A stretch of 64,000 nt of DNA from Vreelandella azerica (GCF_013112225.1 NZ_JABFHI010000003.1:405005-469004), one strand, 5' to 3'; shown: positions 33,066 through 43,219, counted from the stretch's first letter. Notes: generated by a model from the sequence alone, not told the origin. Numbers and translations: made by a program.

Positions 33066-33920
33066 ATGAGCATGAGTGAAACCCTAGAGCTGGTATCAGC
33101 CAACCGTAGCTTTGGCGGCTGGCACAAGCGCTATCGTCATTATTCGCGGGCGCTGGACTGCGATATGATCTTTGCCGTTTATTTGCCGCCCCAGGTGGAA
33201 GAGGAACGGGTGCCACTGCTCTGGTGGCTGTCAGGTTTAACCTGTAACGATGAAAACTTCATGCAGAAGGCTGGCGCCCACCGCCTTGCCGCCGAGCTTG
33301 GGGTGGCCATTGTCTGCCCGGATACCAGCCCACGAGGCACCGACCTGCCCGGTGAACATGAAAGTTATGATCTGGGTTCTGGCGCGGGCTTCTATGTCAA
33401 TGCCACTGAAGCGCCTTGGAAGCCGCATTACCGTATGTACGATTATGTGGCTGAAGAACTGCCCTCTGTGGTGCGTCAGCATTTTCCGGTTAACGGGCGC
33501 GAATCGATCAGCGGCCATTCCATGGGCGGCCATGGTGCCTTGATTCTGGCCTTGCGCCATCCAGGGCGCTTTCGCTCGGTATCGGCCTTTTCCCCAGTGG
33601 TCAATCCTATGGAGTGCCCCTGGGGGCGCAATGCCTTTAGCCATTACCTTGGTGATGATATTACCCGCTGGCGCCAGTACGATGCCTGCGAGCTGGTGGC
33701 TAACGGCGCTTCACGCCAGCGGCTGTTTATTGATCAGGGTGAGGCTGACCAGTTCCTTGAAGAACAGCTTAAGCCTGAACATCTGGAAGCCGTCTGCGAG
33801 AAGCATGACCATCCGCTGACGCTCAGGCGCCAACCGGGCTATGATCATTCCTACTTCTTTATTGCCACCTTTATTGAAGACCATCTGCGCTATCATGCTG
33901 AGCATTTATATAAGCGGTAA
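33066..33920 (+). CDS. fghA: S-formylglutathione hydrolase
   Basis: Hydrolyses S-formylglutathione to formate and glutathione, the step after AdhC. The 284-residue alpha/beta-hydrolase (esterase D family) has LSGLTCNDENF, the nucleophile elbow SGHSMGGHGAL, the acid region DQGEADQF and the catalytic His in GYDHSYFF. AGGAG lies 7 bases before ATG 33066; GTG 33060 is an alternative. It follows adhC by 111 bp. Confidence 0.96.
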   Translation: MSMSETLELVSANRSFGGWHKRYRHYSRALDCDMIFAVYLPPQVEEERVPLLWWLSGLTCNDENFMQKAGAHRLAAELGVAIVCPDTSPRGTDLPGEHESYDLGSGAGFYVNATEAPWKPHYRMYDYVAEELPSVVRQHFPVNGRESISGHSMGGHGALILALRHPGRFRSVSAFSPVVNPMECPWGRNAFSHYLGDDITRWRQYDACELVANGASRQRLFIDQGEADQFLEEQLKPEHLEAVCEKHDHPLTLRRQPGYDHSYFFIATFIEDHLRYHAEHLYKR

Positions 33921-33929
33921 GGAACCCTG

Positions 33930-34661
33930 ATGTTGAAACGAGCGCTCGCGTATGCTGCCGGTTTTGTCTGGCGAATTCTCTGGCGAGTAGCGCTCGTTTT
34001 TGTGCTTTTATCCATTGCCCTGGTGCTGCTCTTTCGCTATGTGCCACCTCCGGGTTCCATGGTGATGCTGGAGCGTAAGGTTCAGGGCTGGCTAGCCAAT
34101 GAGCCGATCACCATTGACCATCAATGGCGGGATTGGGAAGCCATGGCGGACGCGGCCAAGCTGGCGGTGATTGCCGCCGAAGACCAGCGCTTTCCCTCTC
34201 ACTCCGGGTTTGATCTGATTGAAATTCGCCAGGCGCTGTCCACTGCTATCAGCGGTGGACGCCTGCGCGGCGCCAGCACCATCAGCCAGCAGACCGCCAA
34301 GAATGTCTTTTTGTGGAGCGGGCGCAACTGGGGGCGTAAGGCGCTGGAGACCTGGTTCACCGTATTGATCGAGCTGATCTGGGGCAAGCAGCGGATTCTT
34401 GAGGTGTATCTGAACGTCGCTGAATGGGATGAAGGTGTTTTCGGCCTGGAAGCCGCTTCTCAGCATTATTTTGGCATATCGGCCAGTGCGTTGAGTGAAC
34501 GTCAGGCAAGCCTGTTAGCCGCCATCCTGCCCAGCCCGCTGACCCGCAGTGCGTCCGTGCCAAGCCCCCAGGTCGAACAGCGCAGCCAGTGGATTCGCCA
34601 GCAGATGCATAACCTGGGCGGCTTGCGTTATCTTCAGCGGTTGTCACCTCCCGCCACCTGA
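33930..34661 (+). CDS. mtgA: Monofunctional biosynthetic peptidoglycan transglycosylase MtgA
   Basis: Polymerises lipid II glycan strands (GT51 family). The 243-residue protein has one N-terminal membrane helix (about residues 17-37) and GT51 motifs: AAEDQRFPSHSGFD with the catalytic Glu, GASTISQQTAKNVFLW, and EVYLNVAEWDEGVFGLEAASQHYF. It starts 9 bp after fghA. Confidence 0.96.
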   Translation: MLKRALAYAAGFVWRILWRVALVFVLLSIALVLLFRYVPPPGSMVMLERKVQGWLANEPITIDHQWRDWEAMADAAKLAVIAAEDQRFPSHSGFDLIEIRQALSTAISGGRLRGASTISQQTAKNVFLWSGRNWGRKALETWFTVLIELIWGKQRILEVYLNVAEWDEGVFGLEAASQHYFGISASALSERQASLLAAILPSPLTRSASVPSPQVEQRSQWIRQQMHNLGGLRYLQRLSPPAT

Positions 34662-34690
34662 ACCCTCATAAGCAGAGGCGTTATTCTTCA

Positions 34691-35639
34691 TCATGCCTTG
34701 GTGCCCGCCTGAGATGATTTGACCACCATAACAACACCCAGGATAGTGATCGCCATTCCCAACAGGCCCAGCCAGGGCAGGCGTTCGTCAAATAGCCACC
34801 AGGCCTGCAGGGCGGTTACCGGGGGACCAGGTAGAAAAGACTGGCCACTCTTGAAGCCTCGCCTTTTTTGATCAGCGCCATCAACAGCATGATGGCGGCA
34901 ATGGACAGCACCAGTACCAGCCAGCCAAGGGTCAATAAAAACGTAGGTGTCCAGTCCACACTGCGGGTTTCTAACAGGAGGGCGCCACCGCCAAACAGGG
35001 TACCTGCAGCCAGATACTGAATCGCCGTGCCTGAAATCAGATGCATGCTGGTGCAAAAACGCTTCTGGTAAAGCGTACCGATTGAGATACCCGTCAGGGC
35101 CGCCATCACGCTAAACAGCGCCGGTAACCCAAAGCCGGTAAACAAGGTGTCACTAATGTCGAGTTTGCTACCCAGCACCAGGCTAATGCCCACCAGGCCG
35201 AGTACTAAACCGATCCATTGGCGCTGGTTGAGTTTTTCACCCAGCAAGGGGCCTGCGCAGGCGGCCGTTAGCAGTGGTTGTAAGCCGACCAAAAGTGCAG
35301 CGAGCCCGGCGGGCATGCCGTGGTAGATACCGTAAAAAACGCCTCCAAGGTAAGCGCCATGCACCAAGCAGCCGGTGACGGCTATGTGCCCCACAGGCTG
35401 GCCTTGGAAGGCCAGGGAATGCGCATGGCTAGTGCCAACGGGATCAGGATCAAAAGCGTCAGCATCATGCGGATAAACAGAAAGGTAAAGGGTTCGGCGT
35501 AAGGCAGGCCAAATTTGGCGCCGATAAAGCCGGTACTCCATAACAGCACGAACAGGACGGGCATGGCGGCCAGGCCCAGCTCACCCGGTGTGGCGTGACG
35601 GGTGGTCGAGATCACATCTTTGAGCGAGCGGCTGAGCAT
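34691..35639 (-). CDS. EamA/DMT-family transporter (two apparent frameshifts)
   Basis: A drug/metabolite-transporter-type permease with ten predicted helices in two EamA repeats (LLWSTGFIGAKFGLPYAEP in the first; VASLFYLVPPVTAL in the second). The frame is broken twice. At four C (35389-35392) one more base joins SLWG to HIAVTGCL. At five G (34821-34825) one more base joins FYLVP to PVTALQAW. Corrected, the protein is about 316 residues, the family norm. The substrate is unknown. Confidence 0.82.
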
Positions 35640-35802
35640 AAAGGCTGTCCTGTCTGATAAGTAGAGTAGTTGGGATTATCCAATCTTATTTTTTTACGGT
35701 AGGTTACACAAAAAATTGAACCTGTATATTTGCTATGCGTCAGAGTGGGTACGTTGACTAACGTACGCCTTAAATTCACCTCAGTAGTTACCGAGGTTCT
35801 CT

Positions 35803-36192
35803 ATGCAACGTTTAACTGCACTGTTCTCCGCCGCTCTGTTAGCCACTGGTCTGATGGCTACCGCCGCTCATGCCCAGCAGACGCAAGACCCTGCCCAAGA
35901 TCCCATGGCCACCCAGCAGGCGCCAGCGCAGGATTTTTCTGATCAACAGCTGCAACAGTTTGCAGATGCCTCTCAGGAAATTGCCGTTATTTCTCAAGAG
36001 TACACCCAACGCCTTCAGGCTGCTGAAGATGAGCAGGGCCAACAGGAAGTGCGTGCTGAAGCCAACGATAAGATGATTGAAGTTGTCGAAGACAGCGGTC
36101 TGGATGTCGAGACCTTCAATGCGATTGGCCAAGCCATCCAGCAAAATCCTGAGATGATGCAGCGCGTGCAGGAAATGGCATCACAGTCGTAA
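35803..36192 (+). CDS. DUF4168 secreted protein
   Basis: A 129-residue protein with a signal peptide cleaved near AAHAQQ, a short Gln/Pro-rich segment, and one DUF4168 helical domain (FSDQQLQQFADASQEI, then NDKMIEVVEDSGLDVETFNAIGQAI). Family function is unknown; members are small periplasmic or surface proteins common in halomonads. A monocistronic unit is suggested by its own terminator. Confidence 0.8.
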   Translation: MQRLTALFSAALLATGLMATAAHAQQTQDPAQDPMATQQAPAQDFSDQQLQQFADASQEIAVISQEYTQRLQAAEDEQGQQEVRAEANDKMIEVVEDSGLDVETFNAIGQAIQQNPEMMQRVQEMASQS

Positions 36193-36281
36193 TACCACTC
36201 GTGTTATCTGGCCAATGGCGGATTAGTGGGTTAATGCCAATATTATCCACAACCATGTTATAAAAATGGTCAGCAATATAT

Positions 36282-36317
36282 AAGGCTCGGCACTTTGATG
36301 GTGCCGAGCTTTTTTTA
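36282..36317 (+). terminator. Terminator after the DUF4168 gene
   Basis: The stem GCTCGGCAC/GTGCCGAGC (36285-36293 with 36301-36309), extended by A-T and G-T pairs, is followed by seven T. Confidence 0.88.
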
Positions 36318-36455
36318 TAGCGCCCTGCTTTATCTTGCGCCTTGATACTTGCACACTGTATACAATATGCCGAAAAGGTAAGCCGCTGGCGAGGTATTGT
36401 CAGTAACGGTTGGTTATCAAGGGCGCGGAAACAGCCCGTCAACTAGGAGAAGTGC

Positions 36456-38368
36456 ATGGACGTTGAGCTTCTGGAAATTCATCAGCACATGGGCAAGTAC
36501 CCGCCCTTTGACGGTTTGTCAGATGAGCTGCTTGATCGTATTGCCGAAAACGTCGAGGTTCGCTACTTCAAAACAGGTAGTGAGATTCTGCGTCTTAATG
36601 AAACCGTCAATGAGCTGTGTTATATACGCAGCGGGGCCGTTGAGGTCTATCGCCGCCAGGGCGAGCTTTACAACCGTCTGGGTGAAGGCGATATCTTCGG
36701 CCATTTCAGCTTGTTGCGCGGGCACAGGGTGCGTTATCCGGCTAAGGCGATTGAAGATACCCTGATCTACTTTATTCCCGGGGCTGTGTTCCAGCAGCTG
36801 TGTGATGAAGACGACCACTTTGCGGATTTTATCGAAGTGGAAAGGCCACGGCTGGAAAGCGTGGCAGAAGAGCAGAAAAAATCCAATGACATGATGGTCA
36901 CCCGGATTCGCAAACTGTTATCGCGTTATCCGGTCATGGTGGAAACCACCACCACGGTGCAAGCGGCAGCCCAACAGATGAGCAATGCTCAGGCCTCGGC
37001 GCTACTGGTACTCAAGCGAGGCAAAGAGAACCCACGCTTCAGCTTTAGTGATAGCGAAGGTGTTGCCTGGCAGATGTGCGGCATTCTGACCGACAGCGAT
37101 TTTCGCAAGAGCATTGTCGCCAAGGGCTTGCCGCCTGAAACGCCGGTAGGCGATGTGATTGGCTCTCATTTGATTACCGTACAGTCGGATGTATCGGTGT
37201 ATGAAGCCATGCTGACCATGCTGCGCAGTAATGTGCATCACTTGCCGGTACTGTATCGCCAGCGCCCGGTAGGTGTGGTGCATTTATCCGATATTATCCG
37301 CTATGAAACCCACAGCGGGCTTTATCTGGTCAGTAATATTTTCAGTCAGTCCAGCGTGGAAGGGTTGGCGCGCCTAGCGCCGGATGTCAGCGCCGCCTTT
37401 GTGCGTATGGTGCAGGAAGAGGCCAACTCGCATATGGTAGGCAGCGCGCTGTCAACCATAGGCCGCAGCTTTACTCGCCGTTTACTGGAGATGGCGGAAG
37501 AAGAGCTTGGTCCACCACCCGTGCCCTATAGTTTTATGGTCAACGGCTCCATGGCACGTAATGAACAGACCATAGTGACTGATCAGGATAATGCATTGGT
37601 GATTGATGATGCCTTTGATCCTGAGCTGCATGATGCATATTTTTACCAACTGGCAAAGTTTGTCAGCGATGGACTGGATGCTTGCGGCTACACCTATTGT
37701 AAAGGTGATGTTATGGCGACCAACCCGCAGTGGCGGCAACCGCTGCGGGTCTGGAAAGAATATTTTCGTGACTGGATCAATAATCCGTCACCTGAAAAGC
37801 TCCTGCATAGTTCGATTTTTTTCGACCTTGACAGCGCCTACGGTGAAGAAGTCTATATCGAGACCTTACAAGACCTGGTGGCAACTGAGGCGTCAAAGTC
37901 ACCGCTGTTTTTGTCAGCCATGGCTCGAAATGCACTCAACCGCACGCCGCCTCTGGGGTTCTTCCGTACCTTTGTGATGGAAAAGATGGTAAGCATAATA
38001 ATTCCATCAACCTCAAACGGCGTGGCACCGCGCCCATGGTAGATCTTATCCGTATCCATGCCTTGGCCTGTGGTTCAAAAGCCCAGAATTCTTTTGAGCG
38101 ACTTGACGATATTGCCAAGACACAGCTGTTGGCCAATGGGGTGAGCGATAAACTGCGCTATGCGCTGGAATTTCTATGCATGTCGCGTATTCGCCATCAG
38201 GTGATTGACCTGCAGGAAGAGCGCACACCGGATAATAATATCGAGCCGGAAAATGTCACCAGCAACGAGCGGCATACGCTGAAAGATGCTTTTCAAGTGT
38301 TGAGTAATGCCCAAAAGTTTCTGAAATTCCGCTACCCGATGCCGGCTAGCCGGCAGGGGCGTAGCTAA
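36456..38368 (+). CDS. cNMP-binding / CBS-pair / DUF294 nucleotidyltransferase-like protein (apparent frameshift)
   Basis: A signalling-type protein with three parts: a cyclic-nucleotide-binding domain (about residues 10-140, LRLNETVNELCYIRSGAVEV, GDIFGHFSLL), a CBS pair (about 150-290) and a DUF294 putative nucleotidyltransferase with the GSMAR motif (in VNGSMARNEQT) followed by DQDNALV, plus DUF294_C. The frame breaks at four A (37981-37984); one more A restores MEKDGKHNNSINL and RRGTAPMVDLIRIHAL, giving about 637 residues. AGGAG precedes the start. Its stop overlaps the exonuclease start by one base. Function is not established; GlnD-like nucleotidyl transfer is an inference. Confidence 0.85.
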
Positions 38369-39093
38369 TGGTGATGATACGTCCACGTAAGAAGATCGTT
38401 CAGTCGGACTGGAATGCCTATTTGAAACAGCGTGGCCAGCAGGCTCAGGACTCTGCCATCCAACGTTTCTTTCAAGCTTCTATGCCCAGTGGTGATACGC
38501 CGATTGATCAAGTGCCCATGGTAGCTTTGGATATGGAAACCACCGGCCTGGATGAGCGTCGTCATGCGATTGTCAGCATTGGCATTGTGCCCTTTGATAT
38601 GAACCGGATTCAGCTGGCCAAGCGCCGTTACTGGGTGATCAAGCCGCCGCGCCCGTTAGCAGAAGAGTCGATCGCCTTTCACCATATTACCCACTCGGAA
38701 ATTGCTCACGCACCGGATCTCAACGAGGTGCTGAATGACCTCTTGGATGCCCTGGCAGGCCGTCTGGTGGTTGTTCACTTCCGCCATATCGAACGGCCAT
38801 TTCTGGATGCGGCTGTCAAGGCACGTCGCGGAGAAAGCGTGCTTTTCCCAATGATTGATACCATGTCGCTGGAAGCGCGTTTGCATCGTCAGTCACTGTG
38901 GGCGCGCTTTCGCCGCTGGCTGGGTCGTCCACCGGTGTCCATCCGCCTGAATGCCAGCCGCCAACGCTATGGCCTGCCTGCCTATCAAGGTCACCATGCG
39001 CTGGTGGATGCGTTGGCTACAGCGGAACTGCTTCAGGCACAGATTGCCCATCATTACCAACCGGAAACGCCACTGCGCGATATCTGGACCTGA
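38368..39093 (+). CDS. DnaQ-like 3'-5' exonuclease (DEDDh family)
   Basis: A 241-residue exonuclease-fold protein. Exo I is LDMETTGL (Asp, Glu); the Exo II region reads VHFRHIERPFLD, where the usual HNAxFD is altered; Exo III has HHALVDALATAEL with the His and Asp. About 45 N-terminal residues precede the domain. It overlaps the DUF294 gene by one base (TAATG), so the products are probably made together. The nucleic-acid or nucleotide substrate is unknown. Confidence 0.86.
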   Translation: MVMIRPRKKIVQSDWNAYLKQRGQQAQDSAIQRFFQASMPSGDTPIDQVPMVALDMETTGLDERRHAIVSIGIVPFDMNRIQLAKRRYWVIKPPRPLAEESIAFHHITHSEIAHAPDLNEVLNDLLDALAGRLVVVHFRHIERPFLDAAVKARRGESVLFPMIDTMSLEARLHRQSLWARFRRWLGRPPVSIRLNASRQRYGLPAYQGHHALVDALATAELLQAQIAHHYQPETPLRDIWT

Positions 39094-39137
39094 GCGGTTA
39101 ACCTGCGGCCAACGCACTGGCAACGCGATTCCAATAA

Positions 39138-39163
39138 AAAGGGCAGCCCTCGGGCTGCCCTTT
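39138..39163. terminator. Bidirectional terminator between the exonuclease and BCCT genes
   Basis: GGGCAGCC (39141-39148) pairs with GGCTGCCC (39153-39160) around CTCG, flanked by AAA and TTT, so it can serve both convergent transcripts. Confidence 0.8.
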
Positions 39164-39185
39164 AACATGCTGATAGGTATATCTA

Positions 39186-40832
39186 TCAGGCTGGCCTGGG
39201 TTCGCTCATCAAGCCTTTGATGATTGCATAGCAGGCCACCAGCAGAATGATAGTGAACGGGAAGCCGGTGGAGACCGACATGGTCTGCAGTGCCGTCAAA
39301 CCGCCACCCAACAGCAGTGCAATGGCAATGGTGCCCTCAATGATAGCCCAGAACACACGCTGTGGTTTGGGGGCATCGACCTTACCGCCTGCGGTAATTG
39401 AGTCAATCACCAGCGAGCCGGAATCCGACGAGGTGACGAAGAAGACAATGACCAGCACGATGGCAAGGAATGAGGTGATGTTAGACAGCGGCAGTTGTTC
39501 AAGCATGATAAACAGCTGAAGGTCGACGCCAGCGTCACGTACTGCCTCAATACCTTGGGACAGGTATTGATCAATGGCTGTCCCACCGAAAGTGGTCATC
39601 CACAGGACTGACACAATCGAAGGCACCAGAAGAACCGCAACCAGGAATTCACGTACGGTGCGTCCACGAGATACCCGAGCGATAAACATGCCGACATACG
39701 GAGACCAGGAAATCCACCATGCCCAGTAGAAGGCTGTCCAGCCCTGGCTAAAGTTGGCATCTTCACGGCCAAAGGGGTTGGAAAGGGCAGGCAGATGAAC
39801 CACATAACTCATCAGGTTTTCGAAAAAACCTGTGACAATCAGTAGTGTCGGCCCTACGGCGATAACAAAGAACAGCAGGCCCGCTGCCATGGCGATGTTG
39901 ATTTTTGATAACAGCTGAACGCCTTTATCTACCCCGGCAAGGATGGAGGCAATGGCGATAATAGTAATCCCGATGATCAGCAATATCATGGTGACATCAC
40001 CTTCGGGAGCGTCGAACAGGTAGGTCAGGCCCGCTGCTGCCTGGGTAGCGCCCAGGCCAAGAGAGGTTGCCAGCCCAAAGAGCGTCGCAAATACGGCAAG
40101 GATATCAATGATATGCCCCGGCCAGCCCCAAACACGCTCACCCAGAATTGGGTAAAACACCGAGCGCATGGACAGTGGCAGGCCTTTGTTGAAAGCAAAC
40201 AAGGCCAGGGACAAGGCGACAACGGCGTAGATCGCCCAGGGATGTAGGCCCCAGTGGAAGATGGTGGCAGCCATGCCAAGTGCCGCAGAACCTGCCGCAT
40301 CGCCTTCAAACTCACCTGTTGCGCCACCCAGCGGCGCCCAGTTACTGCCATCAAAGGAGGTGCCGAAGTGGGCCAGCGGTTCATTGACGCCGAAGAACAT
40401 CAGACCAATACCCATACCCGCAGCAAACAACATGGAAAACCAGCCTGCATAGGTAAAGTCCGGCTTGGCGTGCGCGCCACCAATGCGGATTTTACCGAAC
40501 GGCGAGACAATCAGAAAAAGGCAGAGCAGCACAAAGATGTTAGCTGCGAAAATAAAGAACCAGGCCAGATTGGTGGTTAGATAGTTAAAAACAGTATCAT
40601 AGATGGGGGCAACCTGATCTTGTAGCGCTAGGGTCAGCACCACAAAGAGAACAATCACCAAGGATGAGATGGTGAATACCTTGCCATGCAGATCAATATT
40701 GAATCCCATTGGCGAGGCCGTCAGGTTGTCCTGACCGATCACATAATCGGTGTCGATCAGGTTGGCGGGGCCATCGGGGGATGGGATACCCTCCGAACTT
40801 TTTTCTTCAGGACGTTGAGAGTTTGAGTCCAT
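39186..40832 (-). CDS. BCCT-family transporter, copy 1 (compatible-solute type)
   Basis: A betaine/choline/carnitine transporter of 548 residues with 12 predicted helices and an acidic N-terminal tail. Diagnostic segments are GMGIGLMFFGVNEP, TIFHWGLHPW and the tryptophan box WWISWSPYVGMFIARVSRGRT. It is a close paralogue of the next gene (identical over long blocks such as HIIDILAVFATLFGLATSLG), so a tandem duplication. Glycine betaine or choline uptake, driven by Na+ or H+, is inferred from the family. Its leader shares a GGAGATGTCC ribosome-site block with copy 2. Confidence 0.92.
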   Translation of the reverse strand: MDSNSQRPEEKSSEGIPSPDGPANLIDTDYVIGQDNLTASPMGFNIDLHGKVFTISSLVIVLFVVLTLALQDQVAPIYDTVFNYLTTNLAWFFIFAANIFVLLCLFLIVSPFGKIRIGGAHAKPDFTYAGWFSMLFAAGMGIGLMFFGVNEPLAHFGTSFDGSNWAPLGGATGEFEGDAAGSAALGMAATIFHWGLHPWAIYAVVALSLALFAFNKGLPLSMRSVFYPILGERVWGWPGHIIDILAVFATLFGLATSLGLGATQAAAGLTYLFDAPEGDVTMILLIIGITIIAIASILAGVDKGVQLLSKINIAMAAGLLFFVIAVGPTLLIVTGFFENLMSYVVHLPALSNPFGREDANFSQGWTAFYWAWWISWSPYVGMFIARVSRGRTVREFLVAVLLVPSIVSVLWMTTFGGTAIDQYLSQGIEAVRDAGVDLQLFIMLEQLPLSNITSFLAIVLVIVFFVTSSDSGSLVIDSITAGGKVDAPKPQRVFWAIIEGTIAIALLLGGGLTALQTMSVSTGFPFTIILLVACYAIIKGLMSEPRPA

Positions 40833-40990
40833 AGGACATCTCCGTCATAGGTGGGTAATAGTTGAGCATTGCAGTTTGGATAATACAACACTCGCAGGTA
40901 TCTATCGTTGACCGAATCGACGTTATCTTTTCACGTCGGTGTTCATCAAACTGTAAACGATAGAAAACTTAGCGAAAGCAATACACAAGA

Positions 40991-41012
40991 AGAGCAGCCC
41001 AGGGGCTGCTCT
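40991..41012. terminator. Hairpin between the two BCCT genes
   Basis: AGAGCAGCC (40991-40999) pairs with GGCTGCTCT (41004-41012) around CAGG. On the minus strand it follows BCCT copy 2 by about 26 bp, but the T-run is weak, so partial read-through into copy 1 is possible. Confidence 0.6.
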
Positions 41013-41037
41013 CACTCTTATAGTGCTGTCTGCTTGA

Positions 41038-42693
41038 TTAGACGGCTTTAGGTTCACTCATCAAGCCTTTGATAATGGCGTAGCAAGCCACCAAAAGAAT
41101 GATCGTGAATGGGAAGCCGGTGGAAACCGCCATCGTCTGCAGGGCGGTCAAGCCGCCACCCAGTAACAGGGCAATGGCGATAGTGCCTTCAATGATCGCC
41201 CAGAACACACGCTGCGGCTTGGGTGCGTCGACCTTACCGCCTGCGGTGATCGAATCGATGACCAGCGAGCCGGAATCCGACGAGGTCACAAAGAAGACAA
41301 TCACCAACACAATGGCAATGAAGGAAGTGATATTCGACAGCGGCAGCTGTTCCAGCATGACGAAGAGCTGCAGCTCCAGACCGGCATCGCGTACGGCCTC
41401 AATACCCTGGGACAGATACTGATCAATGGCAGTGCCACCAAAGGCGGTCATCCACAGAATTGATACGGTGGAAGGTACCAGGAGCACTGAGATGATGAAC
41501 TCACGTACGGTGCGGCCACGGGATACCCGGGCGATAAACATGCCCACATACGGAGACCAGGAAATCCACCAGGCCCAGTAGAAGGCCGTCCAGCCTTGGC
41601 TGAAGTTGGCATCTTCACGGCCGAAAGGGTTAGAGAGCGCTGGCAGGTTCACCACATAGCTCATCAGATTTTCAAAGAAGCCCGTCGCGATGATCAGGGT
41701 AGGGCCTACACCAATCACAAAGAACAAAAGTGCCGCCGCCAGGCCAATATTGATTTTCGAGAGCAGCTGCACGCCTTTATCCACCCCGGCAAGGATGGAG
41801 GCGATAGCGATAATGGTGATCCCGATAATCAGCAGAATCATGGTGATATCGCTTTCTGGCGCACCGAACAGGTAAGTCAAACCAGCGGCAGCCTGCGAAG
41901 CGCCTATCCCCAGTGAAGTTGCCAGGCCAAAAAGGGTGGCAAACACTGCCAGAATATCGATGATATGCCCTGGCCAGCCCCAGACGCGCTCACCAAGAAT
42001 CGGGTAGAACACCGAGCGCATGGAAAGTGGCAAGCCCTTGTTGAAGGCAAACAGCGCCAGCGATAGCGCAACCACCGAGTAGATCGCCCAGGGGTGTAGG
42101 CCCCAGTGGAAAATCGTAGCGGCCATGCCGACAGCAACTGAGCCTGCTTCGTTGCCTTCAAAATCACCCACGGCACCACCGAGTGGCGCCCAATCACTGC
42201 CGTCAAAGGCAGTACCAAAGTGCGTCAATGGCTCGCTGACCCCGTAAAACATCAGGCCAATGCCCATACCGGCAGCAAACAGCATGGAAAACCAGCCCAT
42301 GTAGGTAAAGTCCGGCTTGGCAGCCGCGCCGCCAATGCGGATTTTACCTAATGGCGAAACAATCAGGAAAAGGCAGAGAACGACAAAGATATTGGCCGCC
42401 AAAATGAAAAACCAGGCCAGATTGCCGGTTAGAAAGTTGAAGACCGCATCATATATGGGCGCAATCTGATCCTGAAGTGCCAGGGTCAGCACCACGAACA
42501 GCACTATCAATAAAGATGAGATAGTGAATACCTTGCCGTGCAGGTCGATATTGAAGCCCATCGGCGAGGCAGTGATATTGTCCTGACCGATCACGTAATC
42601 CGTGTCAATCAGATTCGCCGCACCTTCCGGAGCGGGAATACCCTCCGAAGGAGCCGGCGTATAATCATCCGGGCTCTTAGAGTTATTGTCCAT
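41038..42693 (-). CDS. BCCT-family transporter, copy 2 (compatible-solute type)
   Basis: A 551-residue BCCT transporter with GMGIGLMFYGVSEP, TIFHWGLHPW and the WWISWSPYVGMF box. It differs from copy 1 mainly in the first 25 residues, the MGIGLMF(F/Y)GV(N/S)EP loop and scattered membrane positions. The substitutions in the substrate-site neighbourhood could mean different solute preference. It lies 70 bp downstream of uspA on the same strand, so uspA-BCCT2-(BCCT1) may be one transcript. Substrate is inferred, not seen. Confidence 0.92.
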   Translation of the reverse strand: MDNNSKSPDDYTPAPSEGIPAPEGAANLIDTDYVIGQDNITASPMGFNIDLHGKVFTISSLLIVLFVVLTLALQDQIAPIYDAVFNFLTGNLAWFFILAANIFVVLCLFLIVSPLGKIRIGGAAAKPDFTYMGWFSMLFAAGMGIGLMFYGVSEPLTHFGTAFDGSDWAPLGGAVGDFEGNEAGSVAVGMAATIFHWGLHPWAIYSVVALSLALFAFNKGLPLSMRSVFYPILGERVWGWPGHIIDILAVFATLFGLATSLGIGASQAAAGLTYLFGAPESDITMILLIIGITIIAIASILAGVDKGVQLLSKINIGLAAALLFFVIGVGPTLIIATGFFENLMSYVVNLPALSNPFGREDANFSQGWTAFYWAWWISWSPYVGMFIARVSRGRTVREFIISVLLVPSTVSILWMTAFGGTAIDQYLSQGIEAVRDAGLELQLFVMLEQLPLSNITSFIAIVLVIVFFVTSSDSGSLVIDSITAGGKVDAPKPQRVFWAIIEGTIAIALLLGGGLTALQTMAVSTGFPFTIILLVACYAIIKGLMSEPKAV

Positions 42694-42763
42694 TGGACAT
42701 CTCCGTCAATGATATTGTGGCTAGCCAGTCTCGCGCATCACTGGGAGGCGCTGAACACTAGGC

Positions 42764-43189
42764 TTACGATTCAGTCGGGCGTACCAGGAAAACAGACGCG
42801 TCGGTATGGGTGGCTACCTTGCCACCGTGGGAGGGCATAACAGCATCCAAGTGGCGCGGAAGGTGTGTCGCCATGATGACAAGATCAATGCCGAGTTCAT
42901 CAATGGATTTCACCAGGATGTCATCTACATTGGCGATCGGGTCAGTGGAGCTGTATACCTTGGCAGTGACAGGCTGGCCGTGAACGCTATGACGCTTTTG
43001 TGCGAAAGCTTCAAGCTTCTGCTGATATTCGTCTGGTGTTCTTGCTACGCTGTTAGGCGCCGTAGAGGTGACCCCCACATAGGTGATGGAAGCATCGTAG
43101 TGTTTGGCCGTATCGGCAACGACTTCCAGCGAGGGCTCAAGTACCTCGATGTGGGCGAGGTCGACGGGAACCATGATGTGCTTGAACAT
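42764..43189 (-). CDS. Universal stress protein, UspA family
   Basis: A 141-residue single Usp domain: MFKHIMVPVDLAH at the start and SHGGKVATHTDASVFLVRP at the end. The ATP-binding loop of UspFG-type proteins (GxxGxxxGS) reads HLPRHLDAVMPSHGGKVATHT here and is not canonical. AAGGAG precedes ATG 43189; a longer frame to 43219 has no site. In Halomonas elongata the UspA-like TeaD regulates the TeaABC ectoine transporter; a similar partner role for the adjacent BCCT carriers is an inference. Confidence 0.86.
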   Translation of the reverse strand: MFKHIMVPVDLAHIEVLEPSLEVVADTAKHYDASITYVGVTSTAPNSVARTPDEYQQKLEAFAQKRHSVHGQPVTAKVYSSTDPIANVDDILVKSIDELGIDLVIMATHLPRHLDAVMPSHGGKVATHTDASVFLVRPTES

Positions 43190-43219
43190 GCGAGACTCCT
43201 TCTTTTTTGTCAAAGACAA

